A stretch of DNA of 64,000 nt from Nematostella vectensis (GCF_932526225.1 NC_064035.1:5765501-5829500); one strand, 5' to 3'; positions 39,401-52,000 are shown, numbered from the stretch's first letter. The notes: a model not told the origin generated them from the sequence alone. Program-made: numbers and translations.

Positions 39401-42400
39401 GAAGACGCCTTTACGGATTGAAAAGCATTCTGGGAGATCCAGGGAAAAATTCATGAGGGGAGGGCCAGTCAACACTCCTCTCCCCAAGGTCAGATGGTCT
39501 TTTATAAGTCTTTTCAACCCGAAGCCAAACAAATCAATTCCAGGTCATACAGACCCAGAATAGCAGTGTAAACAATTTGGGAATCAATTTGGTTTCAGAA
39601 AAGACAGCATTTAGGAGAGCTGTGGTGATTCATTAGAAAAATATTTTCTCATCCAGGCAAAGCCAAACAAGAAAAAATCATCATGAATCCACCCTTGCTT
39701 GCAAATACCCATAAGCAAAGCACTCAATTATGCCCCAATAGACTTCATGATGTCCTGAGACACTCTTCTAATATGCTCATAGCTGTATTTTTGATGAAAA
39801 ATACAAGCAACCATCAACTTGTGCTGGCTTCAGCACAACGACGAGGGATTAAAAGTGGGGACCGCAAAGCACTGTTGGAAAGCTTGGATACCACTGACTA
39901 GGTGCAGCTGTGTTTGACTTTGACGGGCTGTATAAAACTCAGAATAGGGGGGAGGTATTTGTTTTCAGTCTGTTTTTTGTGGATTCAGCTCAAAAATAGC
40001 CAGGAGTCAATGGGTTAACATTGTCAATTTACATACTTACAACACTAGTTGAAGTAATGGTATTACAACTTGCACTGGCTGTAGCCAATATTTGGGTTTG
40101 TGGCTGTCCAGCACTGGAACAGTCCATGGCTTCATTCTCAGGATGTTCAAGTGATATATTTGTCATATTTTCCTGGTGAAATGTCTCTAATGATGGCCAA
40201 TGCTGGAACTCAAAACCACACTGTCTTTTCTAAAAAGTCAAAAGGCAGAAATGTGTCAAGGGTATTCAACAAATGGAAAGGGCTTTAAAATGCCCAAGTC
40301 TTTATACCCCTGGTGCACCATATATGAGTGGTTTATACAACTAATAAGGTTGCACTTGGAAATCCAAACCCGCAGTGCTACAAAGGTACCAAATAAATAA
40401 GTGTATATAAAAGAAATATAAAAACATACACACGTTTTGAAAGCTTTGGCATTCTTTCTAGGTGCCTTTTCCCATTAAACCACTGCGGGCTACAAAACAT
40501 GAATACTCGAGTGCACCCTTATTTGAAATAGGTGTATAACAACCTGTAAAACCGCATATTTCATTTTACTTTGTACTAATTTCTTTGTTCTTTGTTGCCT
40601 TGTCAGATTTTTTTTTTTTTTATCTAGGTGGTTTTGGAATCCAGTCAATACACTCTGTATCAAGTATTATAAAGAAATGGAAAAATGGAAGTCCAAACCT
40701 TTGCATACCATACAGTTACAATCAAACAAAGAGAATATAAAAAAACATAAAGAATCTACTGGAATTTTCCTGGAATTAGCCATACGGTCCAGTCCCTGTT
40801 GAGAAGGGAGTGGAGTCATTGTTATTTTTTCGAAATTACCTTTTATGTATAAATAAGATATTGAAGCATAAAACAATAGTATATATAAAGTGCACTACAC
40901 AAAGGATGGCAAGACCATGAAGTTTCAGTCGGATTTAACCATTTTGCTATTACAATTGCTAGTTATTTTTTAATGAGGGAATAAAAAATGCTCTTAAAGA
41001 CTTAAAACCTTGCACTTATATCAATCTAGCCAAAAGAAAGCATATATAAACTTTCAAATTCTGAAAAGGGATTTGAATTTGATTGAAATTTGAACTTTCT
41101 ACAGATCTTTGAAAATTTTCCTGGCCGCGCGAAAAGAGATTGAATCGAGTGAATAATTCCAAGTTGTGGCGGGAAAATCAAAAACAACATATTTTCCTAT
41201 AATCTGTTAAGATTCAGAGACGGTAATACCACAAAATATTGGTGAAGTGTTTTCTATTGTAATGCTACCCACAATGAAGCAAAGAACAATTTAAAATCGA
41301 GAATTATGTGCGAAAACATGAAATATCGTTTTGTTGTAGAGCGCCATTCTTGATTGTGCATGCAGTATGCGCGCACAATGCAAAAAACAGTTTATAGACT
41401 ACTAAATATCTGCTAATTGTGCAGATTTGTTCCCTGAAGTTAAATAATCATTTGACTACCAGGTTGAGATATAAAGATGACTGTAAAACTTGTAACCACA
41501 CAACAATCTTCGGGACGGGAATGGGAACCAGCGCGCGCATATATTTTCTCATATAATTTGTGTGACAGCTAGATCTAAATCACAACTGACTGGACCCGGG
41601 CCTTTCAGTTAACGGCCTTTTTTCCGAAGGTTGACCAAAATACCTCAATATTACAGATTTGAGTTTTTCGCGCGTTTTATAGGGTCCATACGAACCACAC
41701 ACCATTTGGAAGATGAAAATATAAAGAATTTGACTAAATATATCAACTCTGAATGGTTATATGGACTTTAACAGTCGAAATCCAAATAGCAGTTACTGGC
41801 ATTATACCAAAATTGAGCTTTAACTGCTAAATATCGACGCTCAGGCAAAATTAGAATGTGAACTTCAGCACCTTGAAGCACGTCATATCATATCAATAAA
41901 GCGAGAAAGGCAGAAGCTGAGAAGTGTGGACACATGTGAACTGCTAACCGATTTAACGTAAGTTAAGTTACCACATTCCCGTTCTTGTCGTGGGAGAGAA
42001 GCGAGCCAGCGGCGGGTCTCTTTCGTGAGAAGTCCGTCGGTTGGAAAGCAGAACACTCCATAGTACTATAAGTACATGACCTTTCAAGCCAAATCTTATA
42101 AAGTTATCACGGATACAACAATGAAACCTAGTGAAGATCGGACCACGCTGTCTATTTACATCGAATACAACGATCAATTCGAACTTAAGGCACTTGTCAA
42201 ACACCGTCAGGGGTAGGGTAAGGGCAAGATTGACTTTCTCCCAACTACTATTCTAAGGAAAAGTGCGAAAGCTAAAAATGGTGAAAAAAATAAGAGTAAT
42301 ACTCCCTATAACTTAATTCATTTTGGTTACAAAAAATGTACTTGAATATCTTTTAAGCAAAACTATGACTCATCTTTATACAACTCTGTCCCCTCCCTAC
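36461..42400. other. repeat-rich intergenic region between tensin and the SH3 gene
   Basis: No coding exon is convincing here. It holds a G-rich triplicated motif (GTGTACAGAGGCAGGGGG) at about 37092-37160, poly-G or poly-C runs near 36897, 37206 and 38585, and the TTAA-bounded element at 39012-40018. The proximal promoter of the SH3 gene must lie at its right end or just beyond. Confidence 0.6.
39012..40018. mobile_element. TTAA-bounded non-autonomous DNA transposon (piggyBac-like ends)
   Basis: The left border is TTAACACATTGACCCCT. The right border reads AGGAGTCAATGGGTTAA, whose complement is TTAACCCATTGACTCCT. The 17-bp ends match at 14 positions and both carry TTAA, the target site of piggyBac-type and some other elements. 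The ~1 kb interior has short ORFs but no recognisable transposase. Confidence 0.6.
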
Positions 42401-42554
42401 CTTTTTCCCCTTAGAGGTGAAGGGCCTGGTGCTAAGTCGCACCAGTCCCCGGGCGATCGCCGTATTTCGCGGGGTTCTCTCACAGACGCACGAGTTGTTG
42501 TCAACTGAGCTGGGGAACTTTCGAATTGTTTGTAAATATAGACGTTTCCTCGCC

Positions 42555-45500
42555 ATGGCCAAAGGAAGAGGACGTGGGATGTTAAGGCTAGAGTATTGGA
42601 GTCCGTGCAGGCGACCAGGTCAGGCAAGAGACCCAACCATCAAACCCGTAGCGGTGTCTGACCTGGTTCGTCCCCAAGGCAAAAGTACCGACGCGAAAAA
42701 GCAACATGGTAAAGTAAAGCTTTCTAAACATCTGTTGAAACATAGTCAATAGATTTCTTTTTATAACTATACAGTTTTCTTCTCATGATAAATGCCCTTT
42801 TACATGCAAACGCCTTAATCTACATAGAGCTATGAGACCTGAAAAAGGTTGTGGTCATGTTGTGTAGTTTTCACATTTGGGCTCTGGTGCGCCACCCAGG
42901 TGACATCACAGGCGAACCAGGATAAGAATCAGTCCCTCGTGATCCTTCGGGAAAATAAAATATAATTTGAAGTTGTTTCCTCAATAAAGCTAGTTACATT
43001 GCCATATTAACCTTGTGTGTGGTTTTTGAGGGGAATTTTTGGGCAGAAAGGGGTTTAGTCCCTCTAGAGAAAATCCCCCCCACCAGAGAAAGAGGAAGAG
43101 AGACAAGGCAAGCAACTTAATTTCACCTACCCCAGCTTCGAGCAAGTTCAGCGCAAAAATAAAAAAGCTTTTGGCAAAATTCCACCGGTAGGGGCTGCTC
43201 AGATAATTGTCACAACAGCATAGCAAGTTTTAGATCGGTACCTCTCACACAGGCAGAGAAAATGCATTTCTAGTTCGATAAATGGTGACCTGACAATGAT
43301 CTGGACCAAACAGCGAGCCCAATGGCATCTGAGGTATGTATAAATCACCTCCCGACCCTACCCTAGAGCGTGACAAACCTAGGCAAAACCATTTACTAAC
43401 CTGCCACAATTCCCCTTAAAAACATACACATGGCTGATATACATAGTAATGTAACTTGCTTTATTGAGAAAACAGTCAAGACGAGCGGGTTATTTAATGG
43501 TTTTGCTTAGGTTTGTCGCGCTCTAGGGTAGGGTCGGGAGGCAATTTTATCAACGGTTCTGCATTCCTAAGATGCCATTGGGCTGGCCATTTGGTCCATA
43601 TCATCGTCAGGTCAACATTTATTGAACTAGAAACGATTTTCTCTGTCCGTGTTAGAGGTATCGCTCTACAACTCGCTATGCTGTTGTGAAAATTATCCGT
43701 GCAGCCGCTACCGGTGGAGTTTTGCCAAAAGCTTTTTTATTTTTGCGCTGAACTCGCTCAAAGCTGGGGTAGGTGAAATTAAGTTGGGGGAAATTTTCTC
43801 TCAAGTGACTAAATCCCTTTCTGCGTCACAGTTCCCCTCAAAAACAACACACAAGGCTAATACATAGTAATGTAACTTGCATTAGTGAGGAAACAGTCAA
43901 GACACAACTCCAATTTATATTTTATTTTCCCAAGGGATCATGAGGGACTGATTCTTATAGTAACTAGCTTTGTTGAGGAAACAGTCCAAACACGACTTCA
44001 AATTATATTTTATTTTCCTGAAGGATCATGAGGGACTGATTCTTATATCCTGGTTTGCCTGTGGTGACATACAGCAGGTGTGATGTTAAAATTTGTCTGC
44101 ATCTTGCCTTTGTCAAATAGCTCTGCAATGTGTTTTTATTTTTATTGCAATTGTACTTGAAAATTTATGGTTAAATACTGGATGCCTTTGTAAACATGAA
44201 TACAAGAAGTATTATTATATACTTACTTACATATACCAAGTGTCAAAGTACAATTTTTGGTTAATAGGGTGTCATGAAAATGATATTTGTTAACCAGGGA
44301 ATATAAAAACTGCCAGAATATGCGTGTTTCCAAGGAAAAAATATTTTTATTCAGTGACAGTCCTAGCAGCCGGCAAATGAATCTGTCACTTTCCTGAGCG
44401 CAGGAGAACAGTAGTTGATCAACTGCTAATAGAAAAAGACTCTACATCAACAAGGAATGCAACCAAGCTTGACCAAATCTTTCCTTTTTACATTGCCATT
44501 CTAATAAATTGTTAAGAGTTATATTTTTGTTGTGTTCTCAGTATGTATCCCTCTATCCTGGTCAATTAAAGTGTTAACTATATATTCTCCTTAGTGTAAA
44601 TTTTAAACAAGTTAGGTTTCATATGAAAATTAAAAAAATGCAACTATTAGAAATATTATCATTAGTATTATTATATATACATAGACATCAGTTAAATAAG
44701 TGTAAGATAGAATTTAGTGAAAGTATTGAGTAGAATAGGATATTTATAAAGCATTGAGATTTTATAATGCTATTTTAAATTATTATTATTATTACTATTA
44801 TTATTAATTTACTATTACTATTACTATTACTATTACTAACTATTACTATTACTATTACTATTACTATTACTATTACTATTACTATTACTATTACTATTAC
44901 TATTACTATTACTATTACAATAGTAATAGTAATAGTAATAGTAATAGTAACAGTACAATAGTTCTCAGTGCCAACCAATAGCGGTCGGCGGTTCCGTTAT
45001 TGAGTCAGTCACCAGTTTCAAGCTTCTCGGTGTGTATATCTCTTCGGACCTTAGTTGGTCATCGCACTGTGACTATGTGATCAAAAAGTCAAACCGTCGT
45101 CTCTATGCACTCAGAAAACTAAAATCATGTGGTGTCTCAGAAAGGGAGTTAGTGTCTGTGTACTGTTCTCTTATAAGGTCCATCTTAGAGTATGCCTGCG
45201 TTGTCTTTTCCAACCTTCCGCAATACCTATGTGCTGCCTTAGAAAGAATTCAAAAAAGATCTCTAGGAATAATTTTCGGTAGTGGCCTTAGCTACGAGGA
45301 CGCCCTCGAACGCGCATGCTTGTCTTCTTTAGAGGCGCGGCGTCACAATGTGTGCAGAAAATTCATAAGCAATATCAAACAGGGGAGCGTCTTATACCCC
45401 CTAGTGTCAAGCAGACTTATATCCTCCAACTCGCCATACTCCCTAAGATCTAAGCGCTCACATAGTGTGGTTCCGGGTCGCACGGAGCGTTTTTCCAAAT

Positions 45501-45707
45501 TCGTCTCAGCGCAATATGCTGGGGATTTAATGTTATTATGAATTATGTATGGTGTAATGTATTTTGTAGTTAGCTGACCCTACCGGTAATTCAGTTGTAA
45601 AAGAACTGCAAACGGTTGAAATAAACGAGCATTATTATTATTATTACTATTACTATTACTATTACTATTACTATTACTATTACTATTACTATTACTATTA
45701 CTATTAC

Positions 45708-45803
<96 letters not shown>

Positions 45804-46874
45804 GGAACAAAACATGTGGCCACTCAATTAAGGTGCCACAAAATATATTGTTTCCGTCTGTTGCTGTTAAATTTTGCTACTTTCCCTCTGTTTTATTTTA
45901 AGCTAATGGACCACCAGTACCACCTATTAAAGAAGGCAGCAAACCAGTGCAACTTTTAGCCAAATACAACTATAAAGCTAACCCAAACCGGCCTGGAGGA
46001 TTTGATGAGATGTCCTTGACAGCAGGAGAGAAGCTAGAGTTCATAGCCACCCACTCTGTCAACCCATACTGGTGGGAAGCGAAGAGAGAAGAATCTGGCG
46101 AAGTAGCATTTGTACCAGCAAGCTATATTATGGTCAGTGACTCACTAAATCTTTCAAATGTCTTTTTGTTCTAGAACAGCTCCCGGGGTTTTGATACCGG
46201 ATTTTCAAAGCAAATACAATACAAAAAACTTTTGTTAAAAGAGGGTGTTATATTACAACCTGAACTCAAAGGTGTAGAGCATCTATGGAGAATGAACAAA
46301 ACTTGTTTTTTATTTAAATCCCTGGCAGGAAAATGTAAGCTTGTTTAGACAAATAAACATTGAAATGTCACTGCAAGGCTGAAGAAGCCCACTTTGTGGT
46401 CATTTTATGTTTTTAGGTTCTAGAGAGCAAATTGGAAACACTTCCTTGGCTAGAGGACATGAAAGCCGCAAAAGAAAAGAGGAAAGAAGAGATGGAGGAA
46501 ACAAATTCTGGCATATTTGGAAATGCCCCTCCTCCACTATTCAAACCCTATGTCTCAGGTATGCTGAGTAATATTCAGACATAAGTAAATTAGTTCATTT
46601 TAAAGTTCTGACTTCTTTCCTTTTTACTCCATACATTACCATCCCTTATACACAACACATTGACCCAAGTGAGCTTTCAAATGAGTTCTTCCTTTTTTTT
46701 TTCTTTTATCTGTTAGCCTATAGTCGAACTCATGACAGTACAGCTCCAGAATCTGCCCGAAAGTTCTACTGTGAAGTGTGCGATAAAACATTGAATGGAC
46801 CAAAGCCATACCAAGCCCACATGGTCAGCAGAGCACACCGGGATGAAGTTGAGGCAGCATCATACATTTCCTAA
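42555..46874 (+). CDS. SH3 domain plus matrin/U1-type zinc finger protein
   Basis: Four exons, all phase-compatible: 42555-42708, 45903-46132, 46417-46558, 46717-46874; 227 aa. The start is CGCCATGG, a good Kozak context. The N-terminus is basic (MAKGRGRG). Then comes a PPVPP segment and an SH3 domain at about aa 67-128 with the ALYDY-like AKYNYKA, NPYWWEAKREESGEVAFVP and ASYI. A Lys/Glu-rich helix follows (LPWLEDMKAAKEKRKEEMEE). A C-terminal finger KFYCEVCDKTLNGPKPYQAH (C-x2-C-x12-H-x5-H) is of the U1/JAZ/matrin type, which commonly binds double-stranded RNA or RNPs. The pairing suggests an adaptor between proline-rich partners and RNA, which is inference. I do not recognise a named orthologue. 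Exon 1 is joined by phase only. Confidence 0.8.
42897..44070. mobile_element. 1.2-kb foldback element in intron 1 of the SH3 gene
   Basis: Long imperfect inverted arms meet near 43440. The left arm begins GGTGACATCACAGGCGAACC and the right arm ends with the complement (GGTTTGCCTGTGGTGACAT). The arms include mirrored GACCCTACCCTAGAG motifs. The outer ~95 bp of the right arm is duplicated (about 43862-43960 and 43961-44056). The similar ORFs on opposite strands (minus 43226-42990, plus 43649-43867) are the two arms, not genes. Confidence 0.85.
44775..44955. repeat. TTACTA hexanucleotide microsatellite with an inverted tail
   Basis: About 100 bp of (TTACTA)n is followed directly by (TAGTAA)n, so the block can fold on itself. 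It lies just upstream of the LINE fragment. The ORF made of Ile-Val repeats is an artefact. Confidence 0.9.
44965..45805 (+). mobile_element. 5'-truncated non-LTR retrotransposon (LINE), 3' end
   Basis: An open frame ending at 45541 encodes the C-terminal part of a LINE reverse transcriptase: FKLLGVYISSDLSWSSHCDY, then KSNRRLYALRKLKSCGVS, SLIRSILEYACVVF and ALERIQKRSLGII. This region after the RT core is typical of CR1/L2/Jockey-type elements. The catalytic RT and endonuclease parts are missing. A 3' UTR of about 90 bp leads into a tail of TTACTA and ATT repeats (45634-45802), as expected for microsatellite-tailed LINEs. It lies in intron 1 of the SH3 gene, same strand. Confidence 0.88.
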
Positions 46875-47492
46875 CATAAACAATACGCTCAAGTGACTAT
46901 TGACATATTAATGCAGTATTTATAATGCTTGGACAATGAAACAAGTGCCTTCCAAATAACTATGTTTTCTGTTAAAAAATGGAGAGGGAACCAGTCTCTA
47001 GTTAGATCTACTCGTACTGTTTCTATCAGAAGCAGCATGGCTCCATGTCATTTTTTAGTAAAATCACCTATTTTCATACTAAAATCTTGCGTATGAATTG
47101 GGATGTAGCTGTATTCATGTTGTGAATACTGTACATATTATTAGTCCTGTTAGGAATTCAATAATAATGTGACCAATTGTTCTAACTGTTTGAAAAAGCT
47201 AGTACGTTATAGAGAGAAATGGGCTTCTCACTGTAAAGCAATTAGGAACAACAGAATATTAACTTGTAATCTTGCGGCGTTCCCCTTCCCCCATCAGTTT
47301 CAGCCATTGAAGACTGGGCAAACTAGGCAAACAATACTAACCAATGACAGCACAACTATGGTAGGGTATATTCTATTCACTAGCACAGTTGCACCTCCAG
47401 GTGTAGTTAACATTTAGTTTTTTTTTTAGAAGAGTTTATTATGTAAAAATTTAATATAAATGTATTTGACTTGTTTGTAGTTAAATTTGATA

Positions 47493-47498
47493 AATAAA
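47493..47498 (+). promoter_or_regulatory. candidate polyadenylation signal of the SH3 gene
   Basis: AATAAA about 620 bp after the stop at 46874. Earlier A/T-rich variants near 47160 are possible alternatives. Confidence 0.4.
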
Positions 47499-47597
47499 CA
47501 TTTAAAATTGAAACCAATCTTTTTATTTCTTGTTTAAGGGATTCCCAAAATGAGTTGTGAATGAAGGCAAAATTCACATTCAAGTACTCACAACTGG

Positions 47598-47995
47598 CAG
47601 GGGCGTACACAGCCTATAGGCCTGCAGGCCAGCAAAATTTGGCGACCTTATTTGCATAACGAGAGGAAAAAATCAAATGTTTACTCAAAAATTTTTACGT
47701 ACGCAGTTTTATATATATGATGAGGATAAAAACTATCATTTTCTTAATCATGGTAGTCTACAGATGATTCCCAAACATATTGTTATGTCGTTCAGTGCCA
47801 CGCGACGACTGAAGTCCTGTTTCAGATCGAGGATGACAGAGAATCGTGTAACATTCTCAAAAGTCTGACGCACTGACGTGAATTTCAAACCCAAAAGCGG
47901 AAGCTATGAAATCTTCACGGGGATGAGGGGCCACGCCCTCATTCAGCTTCTGAATGCTTTGACTGCAACTTGTTAAAATCATGCGTACGCCCCTG
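47598..47995. mobile_element. 398-bp MITE with 10-bp TIRs and 5-bp TSD (hAT-like)
   Basis: The ends are CAGGGGCGTA and TACGCCCCTG, a perfect 10-bp inverted pair. They are flanked on both sides by the direct repeat ACTGG (47593-47597 and 47996-48000). CAGGG termini with 5-bp duplications fit the hAT5 group. There is no transposase, so it is non-autonomous. Confidence 0.88.
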
Positions 47996-48109
47996 ACTGG
48001 GCGTGGTTTCGTATATCTAATGAAGTGTTGTGAAGAGTACAGTTAAAGATTATGTCCAAAATAGTATTCACTTGGTAAAGTTTGTGATCGTAAACTGTAA
48101 GTAGTGTGT

Positions 48110-48430
48110 TTTAGATCCACGACGCCGGCAAGGGGACGCCTGTTCGTACATGTTCGATTGCGCGCGTACGCTTTTCTTGCCGGCGTCGCATCGACTAGAT
48201 GACATTTCATGCTTTCTCACGTCCTCTTCAGGACGGGACGCTAGTCCAGATCTGGGACTCTCTTTGCGCTCGACATTCTGGCTCGCGTGAAAGGTGAGAG
48301 CCAGAATGTCGAGCCCAAAGACTGTCCCGCCCAGGTCTGGACTAGACGGGACGCCGCAAAAATCAGTGCGCGCGCGCAATCGAACGTGCTCGAGGTGGCG
48401 TCCACTTGCCGGCGTCGTGGATATAAATCA
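48110..48430. mobile_element. 320-bp GC-rich foldback element
   Basis: Left arm from ATCCACGACGCCGGCAAG, right arm to CTTGCCGGCGTCGTGGAT, meeting near 48297 at mirrored copies of CCAGAATGTCGAGC. The arms are diverged in the middle. It is more GC- and CpG-rich than its flanks. The ORFs of 70-100 codons inside are palindrome by-products. Confidence 0.85.
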
Positions 48431-49062
48431 GGCCTAATATACATTTTTGGGGGTGGGTCCATATCCAAAATTACTCAGTGCGAGAGACTCTATAACTGTG
48501 CATAATTTCGTAGATGTTCCCAATCTGAACGTTCCGCCACTTTTCGTTTGGGTGGCAAACTAACTCGCGCTCATGCTTTTAGCGGCAAAATAACAGCAAC
48601 AAAAAGCAAGTATTTAGCGCTTACGAAAAAAAGCCTGACGTCTTTTTTTTAGAAAGGGTTTAGTTTTATTCAAAGGTTTTATTTTTTCGTCGTTCTCTGG
48701 TGTGACGGGCGCTTCTGATTTTTTTTGTTTGAGTTATTTTCATTTGCCACCCAGAGAAGTCACGTGATCTCTGAGCGCAAGTCCCATAGCACAGGGCGGA
48801 TAATAGAATCAGAAAACCGATGATATCAAATGATTATTTTTCTCAGGATTCCTGTGCCGGTACCGTTGCCCTATGGACTGGGCTCTACGCTCTAAAGGTG
48901 AACTGAGGACAAAAGTTCCATTTGAATGAGCCAACCCCCCTAAGTGTTTGAATATCTGTATTATTAATGTCAAGGGTTGATTAAATTATTAGAAAGAATA
49001 AGGAACAGATACCAATGTTTAAATTATTCGAATGATAGTCTTCGCGCGCGGGGAAGAACGGA

Positions 49063-52000
49063 ATGTCGAACTCAACAACATGGCGGCCGAATCCTAACGC
49101 CAAGCCGTTCGTCCCAAGTTCAGCGTTCTACAGCATTAAAGTGCCGTGTAAACGAACTCCTATAAGAATACAGAAAAAAGGAATTTTTGGAAGAGTGATC
49201 CAATGGCTGCTTGTTATTGTATTATGTATAACGGTAGTTATAAATATTGCCTTCATCCTTGACACGACCTCCAAGTTTAGAGACAGTTCTAAAGTTTCTG
49301 CCGTCACCAAAGGCAAGTTACTTCGAGAAAATGGTGAGTGCTTTCTCCTAACAAAACATGGGTAACGGTGCATAACTACGCGGACATATTTTCAAGACAA
49401 ATTGTTTTAATTTGCAATATGGTCTAGCATTCAACCGTGAAATGTATAAAACAGTAAGCGTAAGCTTATATATAAGTTAAGGAAACTGCCTGCAGTTTTC
49501 TAGTAGATATACCGCTCATGTTTAAAGGGCTACAGTTTCCGCTTGCAAAATCTTGGAATTTAAGATTAAGTCCATTTATCAAGTAAAGATTGAATTTTTC
49601 GGAAATATGTGAGCTATTTTCATTTGAGTTACCATAGCAACGAAACAATGGATAATGTGCTTTTAGATTTTGCAAATACACACCTTTACGTGGAGAATTA
49701 TTCTTAAACCATACCTTTTAGACAAAACTAACGACGTTTTCCTCCTCATATTTGAAACCAGACCACGCAAATGCGCTTTCTTTGTTTTGTACTAGTACAT
49801 TGCATACACATTTCAGGTCTAATGAGGTCTTGAATCGCGCAACATTCCTGCATGAGAAACTAAATAAGATAAAATGAAGGTTCCACTTAGTTGTTCTATA
49901 GCCCTTTTCGCTTTCTTCTTCTTTCTTCTTCTTTGTATGCGTGCGAACACTGCATACAATAACACGTGGCTACAAGAAAGCGTATAATTTTATCATTTTT
50001 CTCATGCAGGAATGTCGTGCGATTCGAGAAGTCATTGGACATGAAATGTGTATGCAACGTACTAGTACAAAACAAAGAATGCAATTTGGGGGTCTGGCAA
50101 ATAACCCAAGTTTGAAGTTAATTCTAGATGGAAAGAAATCAACCTACACAGTGCTTTGCTAGGGAGTTGTAATTATAATCAAGTTTAATCTGTGAAAGTA
50201 AAAAAAAAATTATTGACAAGTTATATTTGTACAGCCTCGAAAGCAAAAATTACCCTCTTGAAAGTATCGCACCTAAAATATGCCGGATGTTAATATATAT
50301 TTAAAATGAGATCAGAAGCGTGCAGCAAATTATAAATTGGCACGAAAGAAGTCCAATAGATATGCTACAATTCAAAAGATTTGGATTATAAATTGAGTAT
50401 TTTTTTGTAGAAATATGTCAGTGAAAGTAGAAGATAAACAAAGAGGCAACAAAATACAGCCGTAAATATATATTAAATAATTTTTTTCGGGGTCCGGTAT
50501 CCATCAAATCACACGCTCTGATTGGCTCTCGTGAGGTCCAGTATCCTACGATCCGGACCCCGTCGATACCGGCCGAAAGTCAGAAACGAAACTTCTCCTT
50601 GTGCAACTGTAAGCCCGTAAGGTAAACAAAGTTGGAAAATCCATTGAGGAAAAAATAATATGTTATTTCCCAGCTGAGGGTCGGTCCGTATCGTGAAATA
50701 CCGGCCTTCGGCCTCGGTCAGTATTTTCAAGACCTTGGTCACAGTATTTCACGATACCGACCTCCCAGCTGGTAAATAACACATATGTCTGACTTCAAAT
50801 ATGTGGAGGCAAAATTTTGTCGAAGGGGTATGGTTTTATAATAATTTTCCGTATATAGTGTGTATTTGCAAAAATCTAAAAACAAATAATTCATTGTTTC
50901 GTCGCTACGGTGACTAAAATAACAACAGCTCACATATTTTCCGAAAATTCAATCCTTACTTGATAAATGGGCTTAATCTTAAATTCCAAGCTTTGTGCAA
51001 GTGGAAACTGTATATCCCTTTAAACATGAGTGGTATATCTACTAAAAAAACTGCAGGCAGCTACCTTAAACAAACATATACTTGCTGGCTACCCTGGTAG
51101 TTTAGTGAAGTGAGACAATGAAAACCTATAAGGATGCGAGAAACATAGGTTGTTTACCATTTAATCAGAAATTTCGTTTATTCTGGTTAAATGGTGCATA
51201 TTCCTCCCACTGAAAAATTTCCGAAAATGTGGAAAGATGGGTTGTTACCATTTATTTAGAAATTTCGGTACTTCTGGTTATTTTGTACAGATTCCTCCCA
51301 CCCTCCCATTTAATAATAAATCCTGGAATGAGATCTCAGTTTTTCCAGAATGCCATAATGGTAAGAAAAAGTTTCCTAGGTTGTTTACCATTTAATCTGA
51401 AATTCTGGAATGAGATCCCAGTTTTTCAGGAATGCCATAATGGTAAATAAAAAAAATTCCTATATTTCACAATTTCCGAGGTGAGTTATGTACCATTTGC
51501 TTTTGTACCCAGAAATTCTACTTTGGGGTCCTGGTGAATATTGGCCGATGGGTACCTCGGTCAAATATTCTATGGATAACTGCAAATGGTACACGATTTT
51601 CCAGAATTTCTGGTACCCTTGGTGAAAGCATTTGCTGTTAATGCGTAGAGTGTCATTCCAGGTCTTAGCAGTATGTTTGAGATTTGTTCATCTACAGCAT
51701 GACAGAAAAACCTTAATTGTGTGCACTGTAAGGAGAATGAAAAAAATCCACATTTGTTTTAGAATGGCAGTCGGTTCCTTGCTTTCTGGACAATTTTCCT
51801 ATTTAAAAAACTAATACAAAGAGGCCAAAATGCACATGTGCGATATGTTATTAGTATTTAAAGAAATTTAAAAGGAGATTGGGGCAATAGAGCTGAGAGT
51901 TTAACTTCAAATTGAGTGCACCCAACTAGTGCCAGGTCTAACAGATGTTATTACTTATTACTTTCAGTCCCAATACCTATAGAAGATGAAGTACAAGAAA

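Noticed and set aside
39266..39563. 88- and 76-codon ORFs on opposite strands as possible genes
   Set aside because: Both lie within the TTAA-bounded repeat element and overlap each other; no transposase motif or other domain.
42990..43867. Two similar ORFs on opposite strands, suggesting a gene family
   Set aside because: They are the two arms of the foldback element at 42897-44070; neither shows a domain.
45580..45827. Asn-rich and Ile-rich ORFs
   Set aside because: Translations of the ATT/TTACTA microsatellite tail of the LINE.
48068..48505. Arg/Ser-rich ORFs upstream of POMGNT1
   Set aside because: They lie inside the GC-rich foldback element and mirror each other.
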